NCBI GenBank assembly: GCA_900553785.1
Contig: USES01000009.1
Span: 1-45,784, forward strand
Reading direction: 5' to 3'
DNA from: an uncultured Clostridium sp.
GTDB taxonomy: Bacteria > Bacillota > Clostridia > TANB77 > CAG-465
Length of the DNA stretch: 45,784 bases
Part shown: piece by piece, positions 15,087 through 24,071 of the stretch
Numbering within the stretch: position 1 is the first letter of the stretch
How the letters are laid out: each line of letters starts with the position of its first letter
Program-made: the position numbers and the translations under genes
The notes under the pieces: model-generated
Told to the model about the DNA's origin: nothing
The model's database searches: none
Seen by the model: the letters and a program-made list of their open reading frames with translations, nothing else

Positions 15087-15115
15087 ATTATACTATAATT
15101 ACAAAAAAAAGTCAA
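15087..15115 (-). promoter_or_regulatory. Sigma-A promoter of the pentapeptide-repeat gene
   Basis: TTGACT (15115-15110), 17-bp spacer, TATAAT (15092-15087). The -35 box is formed by the right arm and T run of the preceding terminator. Confidence 0.88.
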
Positions 15116-15142
15116 CACGTTATGTCGCGTTGACTTTTTTTT
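15103..15142 (-). terminator. Terminator of the SLH protein gene, overlapping the next promoter
   Basis: Arms GTCAACACG (15111-15119) and CGCGTTGAC (15126-15134), one mismatch, extended by A8/T8 on the two sides, with a 6-nt loop. It starts right after the SLH-gene stop and could work in both directions. Confidence 0.85.
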
Positions 15143-15143
15143 A

Positions 15144-17735
15144 CTATTGTATTTCTACAATTTCTTGCCATAATCTATAATCATAAGTATATGAATAACT
15201 GTTAGCTGCTCCTACTATATTATAGAAGTATACACTATCATCTCTAATATCAGCAAATTTAACTGTATTTGATGGTAATTTTTCTACATATGGTCCTCTA
15301 AAAGTTAAAGCATTAACAATAGTTACCACATCTTTTCTTAAAGCATAAGCATCTGGTTTTGAATCATATTTAACAATAACATTTTGTCTCATAAGTTCCA
15401 TTATATAATCTTTCTTTTCAGAAATATCACCATCACTGTCTTTTAATGCATTTTTATATAAGAATGTTGGTTTATAAACTGTAAGTTTTTTATCTGTTCC
15501 TGAAATATATGTAGAAGCTTGAGCTATCATCTGAATTGCATCTTCCATCAATATAGGATTATTTGGTTTAAATGTTCCATCTGGGAAAGCTTGAATTATA
15601 TCTGTTTCACTCAATGCTGCAACAGCAGATCTTGCATATACAGGTATTGACTCCCAATCTTTATATTGTTTGTATGCTGTGCTGTTTGCATCAGCTTTTA
15701 CTATTCCGCAATCTGCAAGTAATTTTGCAAATTCAGCTCTTGTAATTTTATCTTCTGGTCTAATTGAGTTTGTGCTATCTATTGCTGCTAGATATCCTTT
15801 ATATGTTCCTCTTTTTCCTTCTGTCTTATCTATAAACAATTGTCTCATATAAGAATATGATGTATTACCACCAGCAGTAGTTTTTAATGTTGCATAAAAC
15901 ACCTTAGATATATCTTTGCTATTTGCTAAATCTTTGTCTTCATTGAATTTAACTCTTACATATAATCTACAATATGCTTTGCTAGATATTTTTCCCATAT
16001 CCCATTCAATAACAGTTTCTTTGTCTGTTCTGCTCTTGATATAGCCATTTCCATTTATTTCTTCTACATCAACCTTATATGGTATTGTAAGTGTAAATAC
16101 AACGTCAGGTGCTGGTGCAGTACTTCCATTATAGTATTCAACCATGTAAGTCATTCTCTCATCTTTAGCTACATAGTTATTTTCTTGTACATATGAAGCC
16201 GTATATTTTTCTGCTCTTAACCAAGATGAGAAATATGTGATTTCTTCATTTATATCTCCTAATAGAGATAAATCATCGATACAATTGCCTTTAACTGTAG
16301 TTTTAATAACCTCACTTGGAGTTACAGGTGTTGTTGGTTTCAAAATGCTAAATTTAGGTGAAGTAACTGCTACGTTAACATTACCAGCTGCATCTTTAAT
16401 TACTCCTTTAGCAATAGTTATTGAATATCCTGTTCCAACATTTCCTTTAATATTAGTTAAAGTAATTGTTCTAGTTCTTAGTCCAGAACCAGATATAGAA
16501 ATGTTTGCTAAGAAACCATTTAGTTTTATATCTTTTTCTGTCAAGTTTACTTCTGTAACTGCTTTGTTATCACTAAATGTAACAACATAAGTTACTTTTC
16601 CGCCTCTATATATTCCTGATGGAGAAGCGTTACCAATAGAAACTATTGGAGCTATGGTATCTTTATCTGCAGGTTTTGAAGCATCAATTGTAAATGCTCC
16701 AGATGTAACAGCTTCACTCTTGTTTCCAGAAGTATCAACAGCTGCTCCTGCTTTTACTATTATATATTTATTTGAAGATGATGAATTGCTTCTTACATTA
16801 GAAAATGTAACTGTATTACCATCAACTTTCATATTTGCTGTAAATCCTACCATTTGTACATAGTTACTGTTAATTAGTAGTTTATCTACCTTTACATTAT
16901 CCACAGCAGTAATTTTATATACTACAGTACCGCCTTCTTTAATAGTCTTTGGTGTTGGGCCTCCTATTTCAACAGAAGGTTCCATTGTATCTTTAGCCGC
17001 AGACATAGTAAATGCCGCAGAAGTAACAGCTTCACTCTTATTTCCAGCAGCATCAGCAGCTGCTCCCGCTTTTACTACTATATATTTGCTTGAAGATGAT
17101 GAATTACTTCTGACATTAGAAAATGTAACTGTATTACCGCTTATTGAAATATTAGCTGTAAAACCTCTCATTTCAATATAACTGCTATTTAAATTAAATT
17201 TGCTTACTCCAACATTATCTACAGCTGTAATCTTATAAGACACTGTTCCACCGGCTACAATACTTTTTGGTGTTGGCCCGCTTATTTCAACAGAAGGTTC
17301 CATTGTATCCTTAACGACTGTACGCTCTATACTAAACACAGCTGAATACAAAGTATCAGAATCAGTATTTCCCTCTAAATCTTTAGCTGTACCTGGCTTG
17401 ATTGATATATATTTTTTAGCATCGCTATTAGTGCTTCTTATATTAGATAATGTTATTGTTTTCATTCCTAAGCTGCTACCAGATATAGAAATATTTGCTG
17501 AGAAATTATGCAAAACTATATGCGAACTTGTAACATTAAAACTTGCAACTCCAACATTATCTGTAGCTGATAAATAATATTTAACTGAACCGCCTTCCTT
17601 TATATTCTTAACACTTGGTCCACTTATCTCTATTGTTGGTTCCATCATGTCTTTTGCTTCCACAGAAGCCACTGAAAATACAAGAACGATAGACATCAAT
17701 ATAGTAAGTAATATTCCCTTTCTTTTAATATTCAT
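15144..17735 (-). CDS. S-layer-homology surface protein with four Ig-like repeats
   Basis: An 863-residue exported protein. A signal peptide spans residues 1-27 (likely cut after VEA). Four Ig-like modules follow at about 29-136, 143-244, 249-350 and 359-465, each opening with a D-x-x-P-x-[IV]-x-I-G-P-like motif and ending in A-x-D-x-x-G-N; modules 2 and 3 are nearly the same. Residues 480-640 resemble a DUF11-type beta domain with a free-standing adhesin look. Residues 650-815 carry about three SLH motifs (ITRAEFAKLLA, AFPDGTFKPNNPI, ALRKDVVTIVNAL), which bind secondary cell-wall polymer. It is probably a wall-attached adhesin or S-layer component. GGAGG lies 6 nt upstream of the ATG. Confidence 0.92.
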   Translation of the reverse strand: MNIKRKGILLTILMSIVLVFSVASVEAKDMMEPTIEISGPSVKNIKEGGSVKYYLSATDNVGVASFNVTSSHIVLHNFSANISISGSSLGMKTITLSNIRSTNSDAKKYISIKPGTAKDLEGNTDSDTLYSAVFSIERTVVKDTMEPSVEISGPTPKSIVAGGTVSYKITAVDNVGVSKFNLNSSYIEMRGFTANISISGNTVTFSNVRSNSSSSSKYIVVKAGAAADAAGNKSEAVTSAAFTMSAAKDTMEPSVEIGGPTPKTIKEGGTVVYKITAVDNVKVDKLLINSNYVQMVGFTANMKVDGNTVTFSNVRSNSSSSNKYIIVKAGAAVDTSGNKSEAVTSGAFTIDASKPADKDTIAPIVSIGNASPSGIYRGGKVTYVVTFSDNKAVTEVNLTEKDIKLNGFLANISISGSGLRTRTITLTNIKGNVGTGYSITIAKGVIKDAAGNVNVAVTSPKFSILKPTTPVTPSEVIKTTVKGNCIDDLSLLGDINEEITYFSSWLRAEKYTASYVQENNYVAKDERMTYMVEYYNGSTAPAPDVVFTLTIPYKVDVEEINGNGYIKSRTDKETVIEWDMGKISSKAYCRLYVRVKFNEDKDLANSKDISKVFYATLKTTAGGNTSYSYMRQLFIDKTEGKRGTYKGYLAAIDSTNSIRPEDKITRAEFAKLLADCGIVKADANSTAYKQYKDWESIPVYARSAVAALSETDIIQAFPDGTFKPNNPILMEDAIQMIAQASTYISGTDKKLTVYKPTFLYKNALKDSDGDISEKKDYIMELMRQNVIVKYDSKPDAYALRKDVVTIVNALTFRGPYVEKLPSNTVKFADIRDDSVYFYNIVGAANSYSYTYDYRLWQEIVEIQ
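16674..17309 (-). repeat. Two near-identical tandem Ig-module DNA repeats in the SLH gene
   Basis: Modules 2 (17309-16992) and 3 (16991-16674) are direct repeats of 318 bp, the same length, with long stretches of matching sequence at both DNA and protein level, including the NVRSNSSSS and VKAGAA segments. Such repeats allow copy-number change by recombination. Confidence 0.8.
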
Positions 17736-17769
17736 CTTTTACCTCCAATTATTTTTCAAACACATTTTT

Positions 17770-17798
17770 ATTTTAACACACTTTACATAAAAAGTCAA
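17770..17798 (-). promoter_or_regulatory. Sigma-A promoter of the SLH protein gene
   Basis: TTGACT (17798-17793), 17-bp spacer, TAAAAT (17775-17770) on the minus strand. The remainder of the divergent gap up to the SASP gene (17799-17930) is very A/T-rich; I could not fix a sigma-G or sigma-F promoter for the SASP gene in it. Confidence 0.75.
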
Positions 17799-17948
17799 CT
17801 TGTTTTATTTTATAATTATAGTTTTTAACAGATTTTTATAAAAATTTTGTTATATTTTACCAGTATTTTATTTGTATTTTTTCACAAATTACTAGTGTAA
17901 AACTTATTTCCTGTTTTACTAAATAAATTCTTAGGAGGTGAATTTATA

Positions 17949-18134
17949 ATGGCAAGTTCAAAAGCAAACCCAAATGCTAAAGCAGCTCTTGATAAAATGA
18001 AATATGAAGTAGCTACAGAAGTTGGTGTAAACTTAAAACAAGGTTACAATGGTGATTTAACTTCTAAACAAGCTGGTACAGTTGGTGGTTATATGGTTAA
18101 AAAACTTATAGAAAAAGCTGAATCTAATATGTAA
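17949..18134 (+). CDS. Alpha/beta-type small acid-soluble spore protein
   Basis: A 61-residue SASP with both family signatures: KYEVATEVGV (about residues 18-27, containing the E-V cleavage region used by the Gpr protease) and the DNA-binding helix-turn-helix stretch GDLTSKQAGTVGGYMVKKLIE (about 35-55). These proteins coat and protect spore DNA and are degraded on germination. AGGAGGTG lies 8 nt before the ATG. It is monocistronic, divergent from the SLH gene and closed by a strong terminator; forespore expression under sigma-G is expected from the family. Confidence 0.97.
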   Translation: MASSKANPNAKAALDKMKYEVATEVGVNLKQGYNGDLTSKQAGTVGGYMVKKLIEKAESNM

Positions 18135-18154
18135 TTAAGCTTAAAATAAGTTTT

Positions 18155-18190
18155 AAAAGAGACGGAAATGAAAAATATCCGTCTCTTTTT
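18155..18190. terminator. Bidirectional terminator between SASP and the polysaccharide operon
   Basis: Stem AAAAGAGACGGA / TCCGTCTCTTTT (12 bp, perfect) with an 11-nt loop, then T on the plus strand and A/T-rich sequence on the minus strand. It serves both the SASP gene and the 3' end of polysaccharide operon A. Confidence 0.92.
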
Positions 18191-18196
18191 GTTACT

Positions 18197-19174
18197 CTAC
18201 GCATCATAAATGTCTTTATTTTTTTTATACCAATTTACGAAATTTTTAATTCCTTCTTCAAATGAAATTTTTGGTTCATAACCTATAAGTCTTTTTGCCT
18301 TAGATACATCTGCATAAGTTCTATCCACATCACCAGGTTGCATAGGTAATGTTTGTATACTTGGTTTAACTCCTACTGCATTTCCTATAGTTTCTATCAT
18401 TTCTTTTAAAGTTACAGGTGAAGAATTACCTAAATTCAAAATTTCATAAACATTTTTATTTTCTTCAACATAATTTGCTGAACGAATTATTCCATCAACA
18501 ATATCTGCTATGTAGGTATAGTCGCGAGAAGTCGAACCATCACCAAACATAGGAATAGGTTTGCCATCTAGCATCAATCTTGTAAATTTGTTTATCGCCA
18601 AATCTGGTCTCTGTTTTGGACCATATACAGTAAAAAATCTAAGCATTATCACATTCATATCAAAAAGTTTATGATATACATGTGTCATTACTTCATTTGC
18701 TTTTTTAGTTGCTGCATATGGGCTAATAGCAAAGTCAACTATCATATCTTCTCTAAAAGGTACCGTTTTACAATTTCCATATACACTAGAAGAAGAAGCC
18801 ATTACAAGTTTCAATACATTATGTGATCTCATTGCTTCCAATATATTTTGAGTTCCTACACAGTTGACTTCTTGATATAAAATTGGGTTTTCAATAGATG
18901 GTCTTACACCAGCCATTGCAGCCAAATGAATTACAATATCTATTTTATTGCTATCAAAAATCTCGTCAATTTTAGACTTATCTCTTATATCAGCTCTTAT
19001 TATTTTAAATTTTGGATTTTTAATCAATTCTTTTATATTATTTTCCTTAACACTAGGACTATAAAAATCGCAAAAGTTGTCTATACCTATTACTTCGTTT
19101 CCTTCGTTTAACAGCCTTTCAGCTAAGCTTGAGCCAATGAAACCAGCTGCACCAGTAACTAAATATGTTTTCAT
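18197..19174 (-). CDS. NAD-dependent sugar epimerase (UDP-glucuronate 4-epimerase type)
   Basis: A 325-residue extended short-chain dehydrogenase. It has the Rossmann motif GAAGFIG (8-14), SSSVYG with the catalytic Ser/Thr region, and the YAATKKANE motif with catalytic Tyr and Lys. The AAMAGVRPSIENP segment is typical of UDP-glucuronate 4-epimerases (CapI type), which make UDP-galacturonate, though other UDP-sugar epimerases are possible. It is the last gene of operon A; its ATG overlaps the acyltransferase stop (ATGA). It suggests uronic acids in the polymer. ATG at 19174 is fixed by this overlap and by the upstream GGGTGA. Confidence 0.9.
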   Translation of the reverse strand: MKTYLVTGAAGFIGSSLAERLLNEGNEVIGIDNFCDFYSPSVKENNIKELIKNPKFKIIRADIRDKSKIDEIFDSNKIDIVIHLAAMAGVRPSIENPILYQEVNCVGTQNILEAMRSHNVLKLVMASSSSVYGNCKTVPFREDMIVDFAISPYAATKKANEVMTHVYHKLFDMNVIMLRFFTVYGPKQRPDLAINKFTRLMLDGKPIPMFGDGSTSRDYTYIADIVDGIIRSANYVEENKNVYEILNLGNSSPVTLKEMIETIGNAVGVKPSIQTLPMQPGDVDRTYADVSKAKRLIGYEPKISFEEGIKNFVNWYKKNKDIYDA

Positions 19175-20217
19175 AATTTCACCCTTTCCGTGTATTTTTT
19201 TAATTTGCATTTTAATTTGTCACATATGTTGTATATCAACTGCAACGTGCATTTTTCCACTGTATGAATTCTAATTAAATCAATAACTGCACATATTAAA
19301 TACACTAATATTATACTCAAAATAACATATATAGCAAATATACTATTATTAATTAGCGAAGTTCCTTTCGTTACCTTTTCCCACAAGAATTCTCTTATAT
19401 ACATGTTTTCGTGTATTAAGTAGACTCCTAAGGTTGATCTTGAAAAAAAATTCACAAAATTGCTCTGGAATTTAATATTTTTAAAATACAAAACTAAACT
19501 CATCGCGCAAATTATAACAGGAAGTGATGATAATCCTATAAAGTAGTTTACAGGAAATAAATCTGTTAACTCCGCCAAAATTTGCATCGCAAATATACTA
19601 AAATAACTTATAATTGCAATTAACAAAGTATATTTGTATTTTTTCTGCATGCAATATACGTTTATGTATCCACCTGCCATATACAAAAACACAAATATAA
19701 ACAAGTCGTTTACTCCTCGCCTTACGCTAAATGTAGCAAATATACCGCAAGACAGAACTCCTATAATCGCTAATAAATTTATAAGTTCTCGCTTATTTAA
19801 GCTTCTAAATAATTTGTTTATATATGGCGTTAATACATACAAAATACAATATGATGTCATAAACCAGTAACTAGAACAAGTAATTGGAAATACCATCTTT
19901 ATTAACTCTTTCAAGCTAATATTACCAGTTAATAGTATATGAATTATTCCAAATGACAAGGAATAGAACAAAACTTGAACTAATAATTTAATTAGTTTTT
20001 TTAATCTAAATTCCGAACCTATTCCAAAATATCCGGATATTAGGACAAACACAGCCACTCCAATTTTCCCGCCGATTATTAGAAAATCTAACACCGCATT
20101 GTTTATCAATGTTTCTCTTTGAAAGTTACTATATAGACAACAATGATGTGCTACTATCATAATCATGGCAAGTATTCTCAAAAGTTCAAAATTTGATTTT
20201 CTCTTTGATTGTTCCAT
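19171..20217 (-). CDS. Acyltransferase family 3 membrane protein (sugar O-acyltransferase)
   Basis: A 348-residue membrane protein with about ten helices. The N-terminal motif FELLRILAMIMIVAHHC contains the LRxxA...HH pattern of acyltransferase-3 enzymes, which transfer acetyl or other acyl groups to surface sugars. ATG at 20217 is used since GGTGG lies 8 nt before it; an in-frame GTG four codons earlier coincides with this site. It follows the DUF362 gene by 4 bp. Presumed role: O-acetylation of operon A polymer; substrate not predictable. Confidence 0.88.
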   Translation of the reverse strand: MEQSKRKSNFELLRILAMIMIVAHHCCLYSNFQRETLINNAVLDFLIIGGKIGVAVFVLISGYFGIGSEFRLKKLIKLLVQVLFYSLSFGIIHILLTGNISLKELIKMVFPITCSSYWFMTSYCILYVLTPYINKLFRSLNKRELINLLAIIGVLSCGIFATFSVRRGVNDLFIFVFLYMAGGYINVYCMQKKYKYTLLIAIISYFSIFAMQILAELTDLFPVNYFIGLSSLPVIICAMSLVLYFKNIKFQSNFVNFFSRSTLGVYLIHENMYIREFLWEKVTKGTSLINNSIFAIYVILSIILVYLICAVIDLIRIHTVEKCTLQLIYNICDKLKCKLKKYTERVKL

Positions 20218-20221
20218 AATA

Positions 20222-21595
20222 TCATCCACCTAATTTATTTAAATAATCTTTCCAACCATCTGTTGCTTTGAAATGTTTATTATACTTTTCTATATCCTTA
20301 ACCAAACCATTTTCATCAATAATATCAAAATTACGGTTTAGAGATATTTTAAGCTTGTCTAATTTATAACCGTTTTCTATGTATCTGATTTTATTTGGCT
20401 CAAACCCCATAATTTGTGAAATTGTATAATCATTGTTAAGTTGATTAAAACCAGCTACAATTAACCCCACTTTTTTATCACTAGGAAGTAATGGCCCCTC
20501 TTTTTCTCCAGATACTACCATATCGCAAATATTAAATATTGTCCTTTGTGGTTTATCAGTTAAGATACCATTTTTATCTGTATATATAATCAATTTGTTC
20601 AAATCTAAAATTGTTCTCCAAATAGTGTCATTACCATACCAAGAGCCTTCAGTAAACCTGCCTTTACCCATTCTACTCATAACAAAAGATACACACCTTC
20701 TAATAAAGTTAATAATAGGATTATGTTTATATGTATACTTTGAAAGCCAAGAAAAAATTTTCTTGATACAGCTGTTTTCAGGGAATTCGTCACCATTTTG
20801 GTTTGGACCACCTGTTCTATGATGTGGAAGACACTCTTTATTACCATTTACACCAACAAAGTTTTTCATACATGCCGTCATCCCAGCTTTTCTATGAGTT
20901 TTAGGTTTTGGCATATTTATTATAACATCTGCATTTAGGACATCTTTTGGCACTATGTATTCATGAGTTTTTCCAGTGTGATGTGCATTCATTAACTTTA
21001 AATCATAATTTGTAATAGAATACTCTTTTTTCACGTCGTCCAATTCTGAAAATGAGCTTTTATCATCTAGCTTTACAGTTACACATTCAACACTCGCATT
21101 TTGATTTTTCCTAAAATCCATAAGTTTAATATTAGGATAAATCTTCGTGTATTCTTCTATATTTTTTTCCAAATTATTAATAAGTTTTAATTTATCAAAG
21201 TCACAATCTTGCACAGGTGCATCGCCAACTATAATACTACCAGTACCATTTAGTGCCAATACCACATAATCTATTACCGGTCTTATTAATGAAAAGTTAG
21301 TAATCATACAATCAATAGAGCCAACTTTGTTTTCATGCATTACAAGATTAGGCTTTATTAAGACGTTATCATTTTCTTTTATGAAATCACTAAACGGATT
21401 CCAATTAGCTGTACCAATATTTTCCTTATCAAATTTCATATCTAAAAATAATTGTCTAACGTCATTATATATTGTTTCATCGCTCTCAATTTCTATTTTA
21501 ATTGCTTTTAATTCACAATACTTTGAGGCTGGATTAAATTTTTTATTACAATATGTATCTATCGTATTTTTTATATACACCTTCTCTTTATTCAT
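20222..21595 (-). CDS. DUF362 domain-containing protein in the polysaccharide operon
   Basis: A 457-residue soluble protein of the DUF362 family: the DNVLIKPNLV strand (about 75-84), the GSIIVGDAPVQD segment (about 117-128), the ADVIINMPKPKTH motif (about 227-239) and the AGMTACMKNFVGV motif (about 242-254). The biochemical function of this family in polysaccharide loci is not established. No ferredoxin-type Cys cluster was seen. The start overlaps the flippase stop by 8 bp, so it is co-translated in operon A. A role in modification or transfer of a precursor is only a guess. Confidence 0.85.
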   Translation of the reverse strand: MNKEKVYIKNTIDTYCNKKFNPASKYCELKAIKIEIESDETIYNDVRQLFLDMKFDKENIGTANWNPFSDFIKENDNVLIKPNLVMHENKVGSIDCMITNFSLIRPVIDYVVLALNGTGSIIVGDAPVQDCDFDKLKLINNLEKNIEEYTKIYPNIKLMDFRKNQNASVECVTVKLDDKSSFSELDDVKKEYSITNYDLKLMNAHHTGKTHEYIVPKDVLNADVIINMPKPKTHRKAGMTACMKNFVGVNGNKECLPHHRTGGPNQNGDEFPENSCIKKIFSWLSKYTYKHNPIINFIRRCVSFVMSRMGKGRFTEGSWYGNDTIWRTILDLNKLIIYTDKNGILTDKPQRTIFNICDMVVSGEKEGPLLPSDKKVGLIVAGFNQLNNDYTISQIMGFEPNKIRYIENGYKLDKLKISLNRNFDIIDENGLVKDIEKYNKHFKATDGWKDYLNKLGG

Positions 21596-23105
21596 GCTTT
21601 TTAACCCTCCTTTTTATGGAAAATATAAATTGCCTCATTTCATTCTTATATACAATAAAGCCTCCTAAACCAACAATCACCACGCTGATGATTCCAACAA
21701 ATATGGCGTTTATAAGAAAGTTTAAATATGTAGTTTCATAGTTAAATGGTAGAATTCTTGAAAGTACAAACACAATCCCTATTTCAATAAACACTATTAG
21801 TGCTTTTCCAAAGGCTTCAGCAGCACTTCTTTTTAATATGTTTTTAGATGAATATATTATATATTCTGTTGTTCTATACAACATAGCAATAAGTGTACCT
21901 ACTGCTACCCCAACTATTCCATATTTCTTAACTAAAATACAAGATATTGATACGTTTAAACCTGCTTCTATCCAAGCCCCAAATTGAGTCTGTTTAAAAT
22001 GTCCAGCAGATAGAACAATGCTATTATACGGAATTCTTATAGCCATTACAAGTTCCGCGAATATCATAATATATGCAAAAGTTGGTCTTATATAATCTAC
22101 ATCTGTTATTCCAGCAGTGTAAACCTTTACAAAAGGTAGTTCTAATGACATAGTACAGGCAAATAAAATTGCTACAATTGAAAAATAAAAAAACTCATAT
22201 AGTTTCAAATTCTCATTCAATGTTTTATTATCACCTTTTGCTAACAAATTTCCGAACCAAGAATCAATTCCACCTGAAAGTGACACAGCTAAATCCTTAA
22301 TACTATTTATTACCAACATGTATACAGAGTATACGGATACTTCTAATGGATTTGAAAAAAATGTTAGTACTGCAACATCAACAGAATTATGAATAATAGC
22401 CGCTACATGCTGTGAAAATCCAGCCCATTTGTTTTGTAGTACATCTTTTATTTCTTTATACTTAATTCCTTTTAGTTTAATATTAAACTTCTTCTTAACA
22501 TAAAAGTTTAATATTAAAGGGGACATTACAAAAATAAGCGAGCTAATTAACTTGACTATTTGAATACTACAATCATTTAGCGTTAATATAACTACAGCCA
22601 AGGTATTTAATATTTTTAGAACAATTTTTATTAGTGAAACAACGTAGTTTTTTTGTGCCGCTTGAAGATATATAGTATATGTCATGCCAAAGAAATACTC
22701 AAATAGCGTACTTACAGCTATAATTAACACTAACGAAAATGTATATGTAAAACTATATTCTTTAATATATACATTAGGAAATATAATACTCAATGCTGCC
22801 AAATAACAAACAAAAATAACAGCAATAGTTCTAAAAAAGTATTCAGCCGATTTTAGTATTTTTTCTATTTTTTCTTTGTCACAATTAGCAATTGGTTTAT
22901 ATAATGCTGCTTTTACAACAGGGGATATTCCCGCCTCTAGTAAAGTAATATATCCCAAAAACTGCGTAATCGAAGTAATCATGCCATTTATGTTAGATCC
23001 ATATGTAGCTATTATTAGTCTAGGTGCAATAAACCCACAAATTACAGTAACTAATTGCTGTAATATGGAAGTAACAATGTTTTTAATTATATCATTATTT
23101 TTCAT
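21588..23105 (-). CDS. Polysaccharide flippase, Wzx/MATE-like (operon A)
   Basis: A 505-residue membrane protein with 12-14 helices and the oligosaccharide-flippase pattern (N-terminal FIAPRLIIATYGSNINGMI, internal SAGHFKQTQFG). It would move the lipid-linked repeat unit to the outer face of the membrane. Its start overlaps the TupA-like gene stop by 11 bp. It is clearly homologous to the flippase at 34286-35794, which has the same neighbour and the same overlap. Confidence 0.9.
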   Translation of the reverse strand: MKNNDIIKNIVTSILQQLVTVICGFIAPRLIIATYGSNINGMITSITQFLGYITLLEAGISPVVKAALYKPIANCDKEKIEKILKSAEYFFRTIAVIFVCYLAALSIIFPNVYIKEYSFTYTFSLVLIIAVSTLFEYFFGMTYTIYLQAAQKNYVVSLIKIVLKILNTLAVVILTLNDCSIQIVKLISSLIFVMSPLILNFYVKKKFNIKLKGIKYKEIKDVLQNKWAGFSQHVAAIIHNSVDVAVLTFFSNPLEVSVYSVYMLVINSIKDLAVSLSGGIDSWFGNLLAKGDNKTLNENLKLYEFFYFSIVAILFACTMSLELPFVKVYTAGITDVDYIRPTFAYIMIFAELVMAIRIPYNSIVLSAGHFKQTQFGAWIEAGLNVSISCILVKKYGIVGVAVGTLIAMLYRTTEYIIYSSKNILKRSAAEAFGKALIVFIEIGIVFVLSRILPFNYETTYLNFLINAIFVGIISVVIVGLGGFIVYKNEMRQFIFSIKRRVKKHE

Positions 23106-24018
23106 TTTTAACCCTTCCAGGCAAATTTATCCAACTGCCCATTGTATAATCCCATTCTTCTGGCGTAAATTCTTCTGTGCCATTTCCTGGAAAAAATGTT
23201 ATCTCACCGAAATATACCTTCCCATTTACCTCATAAAAATCGACTCTGGCAAATGGTAAATCTTTTGCTAGTTTTTCAGATAATTGTATCATTTTATCAT
23301 AATTAACAGGCTTAGGTATTTCCTTTTTAGATGTTGGATAATGTCTTTGAAAAGGCATCTTATTCCAATCCAAATCAAAAAACGTCACCTTCAAACCGTC
23401 TTTGCTTCTTCTATCTGAGCAGACAAAAGAACATTTAACTTTACCATTAAAACACATAAATTTATAATCGTTTAAATCCTCATTTTTACCGTCTTCCATA
23501 AATTCTTCAATTATTATTCTCGGCTTAACATTTTTATAAGGCCATTCACGGCCAATGTAATAAAAGTTTCTCTTCAAACACTTACTTATTTTTTCCCTTG
23601 CAATAGCAACATCTAATTTTGATTTATCTTTGCAAACCACTACTCCTCCAGAATCGTGTGTACATTTTATAACAAATTTATCTGGCAAAGTAGAAAAATC
23701 AATATCATCAAATTTCTCATATACACCTATCGTTGGAATTATATAATCTTCACCTATAACGTTTGCTACATATTCTTTTACTGCGTACTTGTCTACAAGA
23801 GTCGTATATAATGGATCCCTGCTGTATAATTTTAGCCACTGCAATTTTTCATTAAATGTTTTTGGATTGTTCAAATTTAGCTTTTTTCCCATTATTAATC
23901 TATACATAAGCTTTAAATACAACTTATCTGGAATATGAATTATTTTGTTTTCAGATAAGCGAATCAACAATAATTGCGGCCTATCGCAAACAGACTTAAC
24001 TTTACTTAACAAGCTCAT
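23095..24018 (-). CDS. TupA-like ATP-grasp protein (operon A, flippase-linked)
   Basis: A 307-residue protein of the TupA-like ATP-grasp family: NEKLQWLKLYSRDP near the N-terminus, KCTHDSGGVVVCKDK in the ATP-binding half and RVDFYEVNGKVYFGEITFF in the metal-binding C-terminal half. TupA was first tied to teichuronopeptide synthesis; ATP-grasp enzymes typically form amide bonds, so this may join an amino acid or peptide to the polymer's carboxyl groups, which is inference. GGAGG precedes the ATG. Close in sequence to the protein at 35784-36716. Confidence 0.88.
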   Translation of the reverse strand: MSLLSKVKSVCDRPQLLLIRLSENKIIHIPDKLYLKLMYRLIMGKKLNLNNPKTFNEKLQWLKLYSRDPLYTTLVDKYAVKEYVANVIGEDYIIPTIGVYEKFDDIDFSTLPDKFVIKCTHDSGGVVVCKDKSKLDVAIAREKISKCLKRNFYYIGREWPYKNVKPRIIIEEFMEDGKNEDLNDYKFMCFNGKVKCSFVCSDRRSKDGLKVTFFDLDWNKMPFQRHYPTSKKEIPKPVNYDKMIQLSEKLAKDLPFARVDFYEVNGKVYFGEITFFPGNGTEEFTPEEWDYTMGSWINLPGRVKNEK

Positions 24019-24071
24019 CTATATTTCCTCCCAACATCATTTTTCAATTTTAGCATTTGCTTTATAAGCAT

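Noticed and set aside
17799..17930. Possible sigma-G promoter of the SASP gene
   Set aside because: Sigma-G control is expected from the family, but no pair of hexamers fits well enough to place it.
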